A stretch of 36,767 nt of DNA, from assembly GCF_947654165.1 (NCBI RefSeq), contig NZ_CANTKB010000032.1, positions 1 to 36,767 on the forward strand, in the 5' to 3' direction. A program made the position numbers and the translations under genes. Positions 8,088 to 14,268 of this stretch are shown piece by piece. The DNA comes from an uncultured Blautia sp. Its GTDB lineage: Bacteria > Bacillota > Clostridia > Lachnospirales > Lachnospiraceae. Position 1 is the stretch's first letter; each line of letters opens with the position of its first letter. Below the pieces are notes generated by a model. That model was given only the letters and a program-made list of their open reading frames with translations, ran no database searches and was not told the origin of the DNA.

Positions 8088-8559
8088 CCACCCCAACCTC
8101 CTTAATTAACTCATATGTGGGTTTACCCAACGCCTCAGCCATTTCATCTAATTTGCTTAATGGTGGTGTCTTATAATTTTCTTCTCTAAAGTATGATTTC
8201 AAAACATCTTCGCTGACAAATCCATAAAAGAGTGCAGCTTTATCATTCCAAGAAAATCGCCCATACTGCATAAAATAATCTCGCAAATTTGAAAGCAAGG
8301 CATTTCTAGAATTATTTTTTATATATTCAATTTCAACAAATAAATCTCCGTCTTTTTGTAGCAGTGAATAGGAATAACACTTAATCCTATCACTAATTTC
8401 ATCTATTTTCTTTAATGAAGGTGTTCTACTTTTGTTTTGCCAGCGTTTCAACGCATCTTCTGTAACATGTAAATAATCTGCAATTTCTCTATACGTTCTT
8501 AAGTTATAATGCTTTGCAATTCTATTCAAATTTTCAACAAATATATCTATGGAAGGCAC
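8068..8559 (-). CDS. Tandem helix-turn-helix protein, probable cassette regulator
   Basis: A 163-residue protein made of two copies of one XRE-like unit. Copy 1 (about 8-68) contains TYREIADYLHVTEDALKRW and then RTPSLKKIDEISDRI; copy 2 (about 88-153) contains SWNDKAALFYGFVSEDVLKS and then KTPPLSKLDEMAEAL. Each copy holds one DNA-binding helix pair, so a single chain resembles a pre-formed repressor dimer. The start is a GTG with AGAGGTGA 6 bases upstream, inside the end of the preceding nuclease-like gene (13-base overlap), and its own end overlaps the next gene, so translation is coupled through the operon. By position it resembles the controller protein of a restriction-modification system, with the palindrome at 9540-9556 as the likely operator. 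Activator or repressor action cannot be told. Confidence 0.82.
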   Translation of the reverse strand: MPSIDIFVENLNRIAKHYNLRTYREIADYLHVTEDALKRWQNKSRTPSLKKIDEISDRIKCYSYSLLQKDGDLFVEIEYIKNNSRNALLSNLRDYFMQYGRFSWNDKAALFYGFVSEDVLKSYFREENYKTPPLSKLDEMAEALGKPTYELIKEVGVDEKTDT

Positions 8560-9494
8560 ACTGCATCACCTCTATCAATCATTCTACGCACATCACCAAT
8601 GTTTATTGTTGCCTCTAAACGCCTTACCTCTTCCCTTTGTTCGAATAATACCGACAACTTATCTCTTAATATTGTAACTAGCGCTTTCGGATCGCAAACA
8701 TATACATTTTCAACAATGAATTCCTTTTTATCAACAACAGCCAAAATTATCTTTTCATCTTGCATATATGATGCTAACACATTTTCAGAAATATCCTGGA
8801 ATTTCCACGCATACTTCTTGGTAACCTTATATTCATATGTTCTTCCTTGTTCATCACATGCATCATGTTTTCTTTGTTCCGGATTAATTCTATGTCCTAA
8901 TTTGTTAGATACCAATAATTCCCATAATTTATTGCTAGTCAATATCCCTCTTATCCCAGTAATCAATTCTATTCTGTTTGCTACAGTAAACACAGCCCTA
9001 AGAACATTTGAAATATTTATATGTTTAGGTTTTATAACTCTATATCTCATATTATTAACAATTTGATGTCTGCTAATATTTATCATTTTCCTGTGATTAG
9101 AAATATTCAAAGTACTATTTTTTAAATACTTTGCCACTTCTGAACCTTGTACAATGTATACTTCTTTAACTTCATGAATAACTGGCTCGTCATCAATAAT
9201 TGCAAAATACACATCTTTTACCTCGTACAATTTTGCTATTGTTGCGTCTGTAAAATCATTAAATGTCCATGTGTGATTAGAACTAGATAATTTAAAATGC
9301 TTATATTCATATAAATTGCCCTCCATATCTACTGCATCCAATGTTTTTGCATGTCCATTAATTATTTTATGACCAAATTGTTCTGACATTAGAACTTCAT
9401 ATATTTTGCTGTTAGTATAAACATCCTCTATACCGCTAGCATAAAATATATCACTTAACTGTTTCAATTTTTCTATTAACTGCTCTATATCCAT
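8547..9494 (-). CDS. Tandem-repeat PD-(D/E)XK nuclease-like protein
   Basis: A 315-residue protein built from two related halves (about 12-145 and 172-305). Each half has SNK/TNSK, then GH, then a nuclease-like motif: DAVDMEGNLYEYK at 53-65 and DACDEQGRTYEYK at 211-223. Asp followed 7 residues later by Glu-x-Lys fits the PD-(D/E)XK restriction fold. A WxFxD motif and a hydrophobic strand ending in a D (FAIIDD, LAVVDK) follow in both. Neither copy has lost the acidic or lysine residues, so both could cut. The start at 9494 (ATG) has GAGGTGA 5 bases upstream; a GTG three codons earlier overlaps that site and is less likely. It is the first gene of the three-gene operon. It is probably the cleaving subunit, but no named restriction family was recognised. 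Confidence 0.75.
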   Translation of the reverse strand: MDIEQLIEKLKQLSDIFYASGIEDVYTNSKIYEVLMSEQFGHKIINGHAKTLDAVDMEGNLYEYKHFKLSSSNHTWTFNDFTDATIAKLYEVKDVYFAIIDDEPVIHEVKEVYIVQGSEVAKYLKNSTLNISNHRKMINISRHQIVNNMRYRVIKPKHINISNVLRAVFTVANRIELITGIRGILTSNKLWELLVSNKLGHRINPEQRKHDACDEQGRTYEYKVTKKYAWKFQDISENVLASYMQDEKIILAVVDKKEFIVENVYVCDPKALVTILRDKLSVLFEQREEVRRLEATINIGDVRRMIDRGDAVCLP

Positions 9495-9539
9495 ATAAAT
9501 CACCTCGTAATTATATATACACCTCCTCCCTTTCTTTTG

Positions 9540-9577
9540 TGTGACTATTTGTCACATTTATATTTGTATAATGTGAC
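9540..9577 (-). promoter_or_regulatory. Operator palindrome and half-site
   Basis: TGTGAC (9540-9545) and GTCACA (9551-9556) form a perfect inverted repeat with a 5-base spacer, lying over the predicted transcription start of the nuclease operon. A third TGTGAC at 9572-9577 lies inside the promoter spacer. This layout is typical of autoregulation, most simply by the tandem helix-turn-helix protein encoded by the second gene. Confidence 0.65.
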
Positions 9578-9593
9578 TAATTAGTTTTATCAA
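9565..9593 (-). promoter_or_regulatory. Promoter of the nuclease operon
   Basis: Read on the minus strand, TTGATA (9593-9588) and TATACA (9570-9565) are separated by exactly 17 bases. The transcript would begin near 9558, about 64 bases before the ATG at 9494. Confidence 0.7.
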
Positions 9594-9601
9594 AATTGCA
9601 A

Positions 9602-9640
9602 AATAGCATTAACTAGATATTGTATCTAATTAATGCTATT
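9602..9640 (-). terminator. Stem-loop after the sigma-like gene
   Basis: Arms 9602-9619 and 9623-9640 pair over 18 bases with one mismatch around a 3-base loop. The minus strand continues into a T-rich stretch (TTTTGCAATTTTG). It lies 14 bases after the stop of the sigma-like gene and just before the nuclease promoter, so it isolates the two units. Confidence 0.6.
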
Positions 9641-9653
9641 CTCTACATTTTAT

Positions 9654-10214
9654 CTATTTCAATTTCTCACTATCCGATGGCAATCTCACTGCACCCATTC
9701 TCTTCCGCTGAATTGTATTCTGTGCCTCCATCTGTGTCGGCGCATACCCATTGTTATTCAACAGTTCTCTCTCTGCTTCCGCATAAGTTGTATATCCGGC
9801 TTCTTTCATCCGTTTCATCATTTTTTCCAAAGCACTGGCCTTATACCTGCTTGCCTGGCGATAGCAAATTTTCAAATCTTCTGCGACTTCTCCAAGCTTC
9901 CTTCCCACAATAAGACATTCATATACTACCGCTTTTTCTTTCTCTGTCAGATCAGAAAACAACTGTTTAAAAAATATCTCGCTTGTAGTTTGCTGCGCAA
10001 CATCTGAATTCCGATCTGCCAAGTAATCCGTAAAGCTACCCTCTTCCGTTTCCAGCGAACAAAACAGACAAGTATTCTGTCTGATATACTGATCATGCAT
10101 CAGGTACCGGTCCTTATTATAAGACTTATTTAAGAACTCCAACTCTTCTGCCGTTACGTTTTCATATCTTACTTTCTGGTATTTATCATAAAATGTGTAT
10201 ATTCTTTCTTCCAT
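9654..10214 (-). CDS. Sigma-70 region 4-like regulator
   Basis: A 186-residue protein beginning MEERIYTFYDKYQKVRYENV. The second half (about 105-155) has LTEKEKAVVYECL, GRKLGEVAEDL and CYRQASRYKASALEKMMKRM, the helix-turn-helix layout of sigma-70 region 4 as found in small sigma-like regulators of Firmicute conjugative elements. The start at 10214 has GGAGG 8 bases upstream; the frame stays open further upstream but that stretch lacks a good ribosome binding site. Its Shine-Dalgarno sequence touches a 10-base stem (10227-10260), so translation may be controlled by RNA folding. It probably regulates genes of the mobile region; targets are unknown. Confidence 0.75.
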   Translation of the reverse strand: MEERIYTFYDKYQKVRYENVTAEELEFLNKSYNKDRYLMHDQYIRQNTCLFCSLETEEGSFTDYLADRNSDVAQQTTSEIFFKQLFSDLTEKEKAVVYECLIVGRKLGEVAEDLKICYRQASRYKASALEKMMKRMKEAGYTTYAEAERELLNNNGYAPTQMEAQNTIQRKRMGAVRLPSDSEKLK

Positions 10215-10226
10215 GATATTTTCCTC

Positions 10227-10260
10227 CGATTTGTTGATTTGGTTGATTTGCAACAAATCG
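10227..10260 (-). promoter_or_regulatory. Hairpin touching the ribosome binding site of the sigma-like gene
   Basis: On the minus strand CGATTTGTTG (10260-10251) pairs perfectly with CAACAAATCG (10236-10227) around a 14-base loop. The last stem base is the first G of the GGAGG ribosome binding site. The loop and stem contain three near-copies of CAAATCAAC. This could tune translation of the sigma-like protein. Confidence 0.45.
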
Positions 10261-10441
10261 AAGGTCATGGGTATCTGGCATAGTGCCACCCTTTTGCCTG
10301 CATGATGATATGCCTTCCTTTCCGGCATCTCCGAACCAAAAGGATTCTCTGTAATCTGTGTCAGATCCTTTTGGGCATAAAAAAAGGCCATGCCCTTTCG
10401 GACACAGCCAGATGCCTAAAAACTTGAGAAAAAAAATCCCC
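10261..10441. other. Long leader between two regulator genes
   Basis: No separate gene with a convincing start is seen. The minus strand has an open frame in phase with the sigma-like gene, but its only ATG (10391) has a weak ribosome binding site. On the minus strand CCAAAAGGAT and ATCCTTTTGG (about 10376-10338) can pair, so the leader is probably structured. Confidence 0.35.
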
Positions 10442-10459
10442 CGCAGACTTTTGTCTGCG
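10429..10459 (-). terminator. Rho-independent terminator after the ArpU-like gene
   Basis: On the minus strand CGCAGAC (10459-10453), an AAAA loop and GTCTGCG (10448-10442) form a 7-base GC-rich stem. After GGGA an 8-base T run follows (10436-10429). It lies 83 bases after the ArpU-like stop. Confidence 0.8.
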
Positions 10460-10542
10460 AAGGACTACTTCTCTCAGCATATCAATTTTATCATGTACCT
10501 ATTTCCATTGTAATACCACTCACCTGCCGATGTAGTGCCAAT

Positions 10543-11094
10543 TTACTGCTGGTTCACTTCCACCTTTCTTCCATTCTTCTTCCATTTTTTCTCCTGCATT
10601 TTTGCTTCCACTTTCTCAGGTCTTGTAAAAGCCCATAGCATTGTTGCATAAAGGCGAATTGCTTTTTTCCGGTTCCGATAATATGTTGTGCTTGGCATAT
10701 CATCCAGCATCAGCATTACATCTTCATTTGTATTCCCGGCTTCAAAATATCTGTATTTCAGAAGACGATAATAAGTCTGTCCATTCTTTGGGTAATCTCT
10801 CAAAGCAATAAGTGAATCTCTCATAATTTCCAGAAGGCACATATTCAAATCATTATTCAGCAGCTTATCCTGAATTCTACGTTTTTCTGCCGTAGCATCA
10901 AAATCAACCAATTCGTAAAGCATTGCTTTTAAGTGTTTACCTTCCTCTGCATATAATTCATAATCAATATCAATAATATTTTTTTCAATACGGAACATTA
11001 CCTTCGTATATTGCTCAAGTAAGAGCTCCGTATTTTTGTATGCTTCCTCTGATACTGCTTCCATGTCCCCAATAATATTCTGAATCATCTGCAT
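10543..11094 (-). CDS. ArpU/sigma-like phage-type regulator
   Basis: A 183-residue, highly charged, mostly helical protein. The C-terminal part (about 118-165) has YYRLLKYRYFEAGNTNEDVM, then MPSTTYYRNRKKAIRLYATMLW, which resembles the helix-turn-helix of ArpU-type late regulators of phages and related sigma-like proteins. The start at 11094 has AAGGAGG 7 bases upstream. It is transcribed in the same direction as the sigma-like gene, but a strong terminator lies between them, so they are separate units. The function is inferred from the fold-like pattern only; no partner or target can be named. Confidence 0.65.
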   Translation of the reverse strand: MQMIQNIIGDMEAVSEEAYKNTELLLEQYTKVMFRIEKNIIDIDYELYAEEGKHLKAMLYELVDFDATAEKRRIQDKLLNNDLNMCLLEIMRDSLIALRDYPKNGQTYYRLLKYRYFEAGNTNEDVMLMLDDMPSTTYYRNRKKAIRLYATMLWAFTRPEKVEAKMQEKKWKKNGRKVEVNQQ

Positions 11095-11372
11095 AATTGT
11101 CCTCCTTCCCGGCTGCTCCTGCAACCAGACCAATCATTTTGTCCTTTTCAGCAATCACTGCTGTTTTAACATCTTTATCATGTAGCTCCCGCAGAAGTGT
11201 TCACAGTGGGATTGTTTTCACTTCTGGCTGAACGGCAACTGTATGATTTATGAAAAGCAGTCGGCTCTCACGGGAAAGGATGAATCCCCGACCGCTGATG
11301 TTTTCTATTAAAAAATTGGGAATAAACTCTGTTTTAAGGGAGCCCTGTTTTAGGGCATCCTTTTGGAATAAC
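11095..11372. other. Spacer with one copy of a 21-bp repeat
   Basis: No convincing gene. A 69-codon open frame on the minus strand (11201-11410) starts inside the preceding small gene and has no good ribosome binding site. The stretch holds one copy (11336-11356) of a 21-base repeat that also occurs at 20051-20071. Confidence 0.4.
11336..11356 (-). repeat. 21-bp dispersed repeat, copy 1
   Basis: Identical over 21 bases to 20051-20071. On the minus strand its first 15 bases form a small hairpin, GCCCT-AAAAC-AGGGC. In one frame both copies read Ala-Leu-Lys-Gln-Gly-Ser-Leu. Confidence 0.7.
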
Positions 11373-11612
11373 TTATTTTCGTTCCATAAACCACTTATAG
11401 TTTTCTTCATAAGTAAGATGGCAGATCTTTCCTCCTACCTGACAGGTATAACGATATCCTGTTCCACCTGCTTTTCGGCTGGCACATCTTTCAGGTTTTG
11501 AAATCTTATCAATATCATACCGTCGTCCATCTTCCCAAACAAACGCCTTCGGAATCAACTCACCATCCCGGCTAAACACAGCTAGAACATCAACATATAC
11601 TTTAGCTGTCAT
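11373..11612 (-). CDS. Small conserved protein downstream of the Y-family polymerase
   Basis: A 79-residue protein beginning MTAKVYVDVLAVFSRDGELI. It is rich in beta-type stretches (PKAFVWEDGRRYDIDKI, YRYTCQVGGKICHLTYEE) with conserved-looking aromatic residues. No enzyme motif is visible. The start has AAGGTG 7 bases upstream. It lies 25 bases after the stop of the polymerase gene on the same strand, so the two are very likely one operon, and it would be induced together with the polymerase. Small proteins of this type often accompany this kind of Firmicute Y-family polymerase, but the function is unknown. Confidence 0.7.
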   Translation of the reverse strand: MTAKVYVDVLAVFSRDGELIPKAFVWEDGRRYDIDKISKPERCASRKAGGTGYRYTCQVGGKICHLTYEENYKWFMERK

Positions 11613-11637
11613 TCATATACACCTTACCTCTCCAATC

Positions 11638-12882
11638 CTATCCATGGAAATATCCCTGGGGATGAACCGTATGCTCTCTGGCATTCAACTGTGCCAGTAA
11701 CTTGTCCTGATAGACAAATGCTCTTTGAATACTCTGATATCCAAATCTGGAACGAATCTCGTCCACTACCTGATCCATCTTCTGCAGCTTTTCTCTTTTT
11801 TCTTCATTTGCAAATAGATCTAACTGATATGGCATATCGTTCGACACCAGATCACATCCCCTGACTCCAAGGCTTCTGATGGGATGATCCCAATTATAAT
11901 TTTCTTTAAATAATCGGTATGCCATCTGAACAATTTCTTCTGTAATATTAGTTGCCCGTTCCAGTTTGCACTGCCTGGAAAAATGGTATAATCCATTATC
12001 ACGAATTGATATTTCTACTGTTCTGCATTGAAATCCATTTTCACGTAATCGAGAAGCAACGCTTTCCGATAAAGCCATCAAAATGATTTTTACATCCAAA
12101 TCGTTCTCAAGGTCTCTGGGAGTTGTTGTACTATTTCCGATTGATTTAATTGGAGCGTGATATCCTTCCACACAAACTGGCGTTTCATCCCAGCCATTTG
12201 CGAAAGTGTAAAGAACGACTCCCATCTTTCCAAGATGATTTTCCAATACGGATGGATCAGTATTTGCAAGATCACCGATTGTCTTAATCCCTAAAGTTTG
12301 AAGTTTTCTGTTTGTACTTCTACCCACATAAATTAAATCTCCTGCAGGAAGGTTCCATGCCATGTTTTTATAATTCTCTTTTGAAAATTCTGTAATGGCA
12401 TCGGGCTTTTTATAATCAGATCCAAGTTTTGCAAATATCTTATTCCATGAAACTCCAATACTCACAGTAACCCCAAGTTCATGTTTTATCCGTTTACTGA
12501 TTTCATTTGCAATTTTTATTCCATCACCTTTAATAGAACTGCTTGCCGAGACATCCAGCCAACTTTCATCAATTCCAAAAGGTTCTCTTAAATCTGTATA
12601 CTCACTGTAAATCTCCTGTGCCATTTTAGAAAATCGTAAATATAAATCCATCCTCGGTGGTACAAAAATGATTTCCGGGCAAACCTGCTTTGCCTGCCAT
12701 AATGCCATTCCTGTTTTCACTCCAGATTTCTTCGCAATATAATTTGCTGTAAGTACAATTCCATGTCTTGCCTCCGGATCTCCACCTACCGCTAATGGCT
12801 TTCCTTCCAATTCCGGATGATGCAGCATCTCTACACTTGCATAGAAACAATTCATATCAGAATGAAGTATTGTACGTTCCAT
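11638..12882 (-). CDS. Y-family DNA polymerase (DinB/UmuC-like)
   Basis: A 414-residue translesion polymerase that would copy damaged DNA at low fidelity. The N-terminus HSDMNCFYASVE carries the metal-binding Asp9, and GIDESWLD carries Asp105 and Glu106, the catalytic pair. The palm and fingers (1-235) are followed by a helix-hairpin-helix thumb (TLGIKTIGDLANT) and a little-finger domain (about 245-350). Length and motifs are complete. The gene is divergent from the XRE/ImmA pair and has a near-consensus promoter buried in repressor-type operators, so damage-induced expression is likely. Mobile elements often carry such enzymes. DinB and UmuC are not separated further here. Confidence 0.93.
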   Translation of the reverse strand: MERTILHSDMNCFYASVEMLHHPELEGKPLAVGGDPEARHGIVLTANYIAKKSGVKTGMALWQAKQVCPEIIFVPPRMDLYLRFSKMAQEIYSEYTDLREPFGIDESWLDVSASSSIKGDGIKIANEISKRIKHELGVTVSIGVSWNKIFAKLGSDYKKPDAITEFSKENYKNMAWNLPAGDLIYVGRSTNRKLQTLGIKTIGDLANTDPSVLENHLGKMGVVLYTFANGWDETPVCVEGYHAPIKSIGNSTTTPRDLENDLDVKIILMALSESVASRLRENGFQCRTVEISIRDNGLYHFSRQCKLERATNITEEIVQMAYRLFKENYNWDHPIRSLGVRGCDLVSNDMPYQLDLFANEEKREKLQKMDQVVDEIRSRFGYQSIQRAFVYQDKLLAQLNAREHTVHPQGYFHG

Positions 12883-12928
12883 ATCATCACTACCTCGTTA
12901 ATATTGGCAACTTATAGCAAGTTTATTA

Positions 12929-12957
12929 TTGACTTTTTCTTATATCCATTTTATAAT
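12929..12957 (+). promoter_or_regulatory. Promoter of the XRE repressor/ImmA genes
   Basis: TTGACT at 12929-12934 and TATAAT at 12952-12957 are separated by 17 bases. The direction is towards the XRE gene at 13073. A GCAACTTATAGCAAG element lies just upstream (12907-12921). Confidence 0.75.
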
Positions 12958-12977
12958 TTGCTTAAAGTTACAACTGA

Positions 12978-13052
12978 TTGCTATTTCTTGCTAATTCGTA
13001 TTCTAGCAACTATTAGCACGACTGTCAAGATATTATTCGCAAGAAATAGCAA
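12978..13052. promoter_or_regulatory. Operators shared by the divergent polymerase and repressor genes
   Basis: TTGCTATTTCTTGC (12978-12991) and its exact reverse complement (13039-13052) lie 61 bases apart centre to centre, about six helical turns. Related TAGCAA words occur at 12915-12920 and 13004-13009, and TTAGCAC at 13013-13019. They bracket the polymerase promoter, which suits looping or cooperative binding by the XRE protein. Confidence 0.7.
13000..13028 (-). promoter_or_regulatory. Promoter of the Y-family polymerase
   Basis: On the minus strand TTGACA (13028-13023) and TAGAAT (13005-13000) are separated by 17 bases. The spacer contains a TTGCTA operator word, and a full operator begins about 10 bases downstream of the -10 element. 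Confidence 0.75.
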
Positions 13053-13072
13053 ACTTAGAATGGAGGCACATC

Positions 13073-13528
13073 ATGAAACCCTTTAAGGAGAAAGTAAAAG
13101 AACATCGAGGACAACTTGGTTTAAGTCAAAAGCAGCTGGCAGAAAAAGCTGGTATCGGCTTTCGTACTATTGTTACTTATGAAGCTGGAGAGCGATTTCC
13201 TCAATCTGCCCAGCTTTATAAACTGGCAAAAGCATTGAACGTATCCACTGAATATCTGAAAGACGATTCCATCGACGACCCAACCTACGGACTTGACCGA
13301 ATGGACTATGTTGAAGAAATGCGCCAGATGACAAGTAAACAGGATTCTCTTAATCTGGAAGAAATGCTAAAACAAAATCAAACACTTTTTGCTGGCGGCT
13401 CAATTAGCGAAGAAGCAAAAGATCAATATTTCCAGGCTGTAATGGAAGCCTATCTGGATTGTAAAAAAGCAGCTAAAGAAACTTTCGGGAGAAAAAAAAC
13501 AGATTCTACTTCTCCACTTGTTAAGTAA
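13073..13528 (+). CDS. XRE-family repressor
   Basis: A 151-residue protein with an N-terminal Cro/CI-type helix-turn-helix (about 8-62): RGQLGLSQKQLAEKAGI, then GFRTIVTYEAGERFPQ, then LYKLAKALNVSTEYL. The rest is a charged helical tail (PVEEMRQM-like helices about 80-140) without a protease domain. GGAGG lies 6 bases before the ATG. It is followed by an ImmA-type protease gene and is divergent from a Y-family polymerase. This order matches ImmR/ImmA switches of ICEBs1-type elements, in which the protease cuts the repressor after DNA damage. It probably binds the TTGCTATTTCTTGC operators in the shared promoter region. Confidence 0.88.
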   Translation: MKPFKEKVKEHRGQLGLSQKQLAEKAGIGFRTIVTYEAGERFPQSAQLYKLAKALNVSTEYLKDDSIDDPTYGLDRMDYVEEMRQMTSKQDSLNLEEMLKQNQTLFAGGSISEEAKDQYFQAVMEAYLDCKKAAKETFGRKKTDSTSPLVK

Positions 13529-13620
13529 TCCTCCCGCTATCCTCTTTATAGGACAGCTTATGTATTATACTGATAGTGAATGATTCTATCTATTCTTAAA
13601 CAGGGAGGATGTGAATTCGA

Positions 13621-14184
13621 TTGACCATCGAAATGATTGCAGATGCATTAAAAGAGCTGCAGAAAAAATATGATGAAACCGATCCTTTTCGCCTGGCGAA
13701 GGAATTAAAAATCACGGTAAAGTTGCGACCTATGGGAATCTATGAAGGATGCTGTAAAGGATTCTTCCTTATATCACGACGAATGAAACATATCACCATA
13801 AACAGCGACCTTCCAGACCTACTTCAAAAAGTAGTCCTGGCACACGAGCTAGGGCATTGTATCTTACATTCAGACGATGCAGCTACTGCCCCCTTTCACG
13901 AAGTAACCTTATTTGACAATACAGATCATAAAGAATACGAAGCTAATATTTTCGCAGCTGAACTGCTACTGCCTGACGAACGTGTTCTTGATCTTCTCAA
14001 TGATGATTTATTCTTTTTTGATGCAGCAAAAAAATTATGTGTGCCTTTTGAAATGCTGGACTTTAAATTCCGAGTATTAAAACGAAAAGGTTATAAAGTA
14101 AAATCCCCTGTCATATCGCAGGGAGACTTTTTGAAAAATCTTGAAAGAAATGTTGATGCGAAATTATATAATGAGAAATGTTAA
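13621..14184 (+). CDS. ImmA/IrrE-type metallopeptidase
   Basis: A 187-residue zinc peptidase of the ImmA/IrrE (DUF955) family. The zinc-binding motif is LAHELGHCILH with His75, Glu76 and His79; the downstream KEYEANIFAAELLLP segment carries the likely third ligand. In ICEBs1 the homologue cleaves the element repressor. Here the likely substrate is the XRE protein encoded 92 bases upstream. The start is a TTG; GGGAGG lies 12 bases upstream, a rather long spacing, which suggests low expression. The next in-frame ATG (13633) is even further away. A strong terminator follows the gene. Confidence 0.9.
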   Translation: MTIEMIADALKELQKKYDETDPFRLAKELKITVKLRPMGIYEGCCKGFFLISRRMKHITINSDLPDLLQKVVLAHELGHCILHSDDAATAPFHEVTLFDNTDHKEYEANIFAAELLLPDERVLDLLNDDLFFFDAAKKLCVPFEMLDFKFRVLKRKGYKVKSPVISQGDFLKNLERNVDAKLYNEKC

Positions 14185-14233
14185 AAGGAAGCATATAGGC
14201 AATATTTTCTACATTTCCTATATGCTTCCTTTT
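14183..14233. terminator. Bidirectional terminator after the ImmA gene
   Basis: Arms 14183-14199 and 14217-14233 pair perfectly over 17 bases (core GGAAGCATATAGG), with A and T runs at the outer ends. It separates the plus-strand ImmA gene from the minus-strand anti-sigma gene. Confidence 0.9.
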
Positions 14234-14268
14234 TTATAAGTGTAATCTTCACTCCAGTCTTACAAAAG

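Noticed and set aside
8509..9066. 185-codon open frame on the plus strand
   Set aside because: It lies antisense to the nuclease-like gene, whose internal repeats and motifs show that the minus strand is the coding one.
10215..10391. 59-residue N-terminal extension of the sigma-like protein
   Set aside because: The ATG at 10391 has only a weak ribosome binding site, the sequence has no domain character, and a good site precedes the ATG at 10214.
11201..11410. 69-codon minus-strand open frame after the small polymerase-linked gene
   Set aside because: It starts inside that gene, lacks a ribosome binding site and contains the 21-base repeat; no family resemblance is seen.
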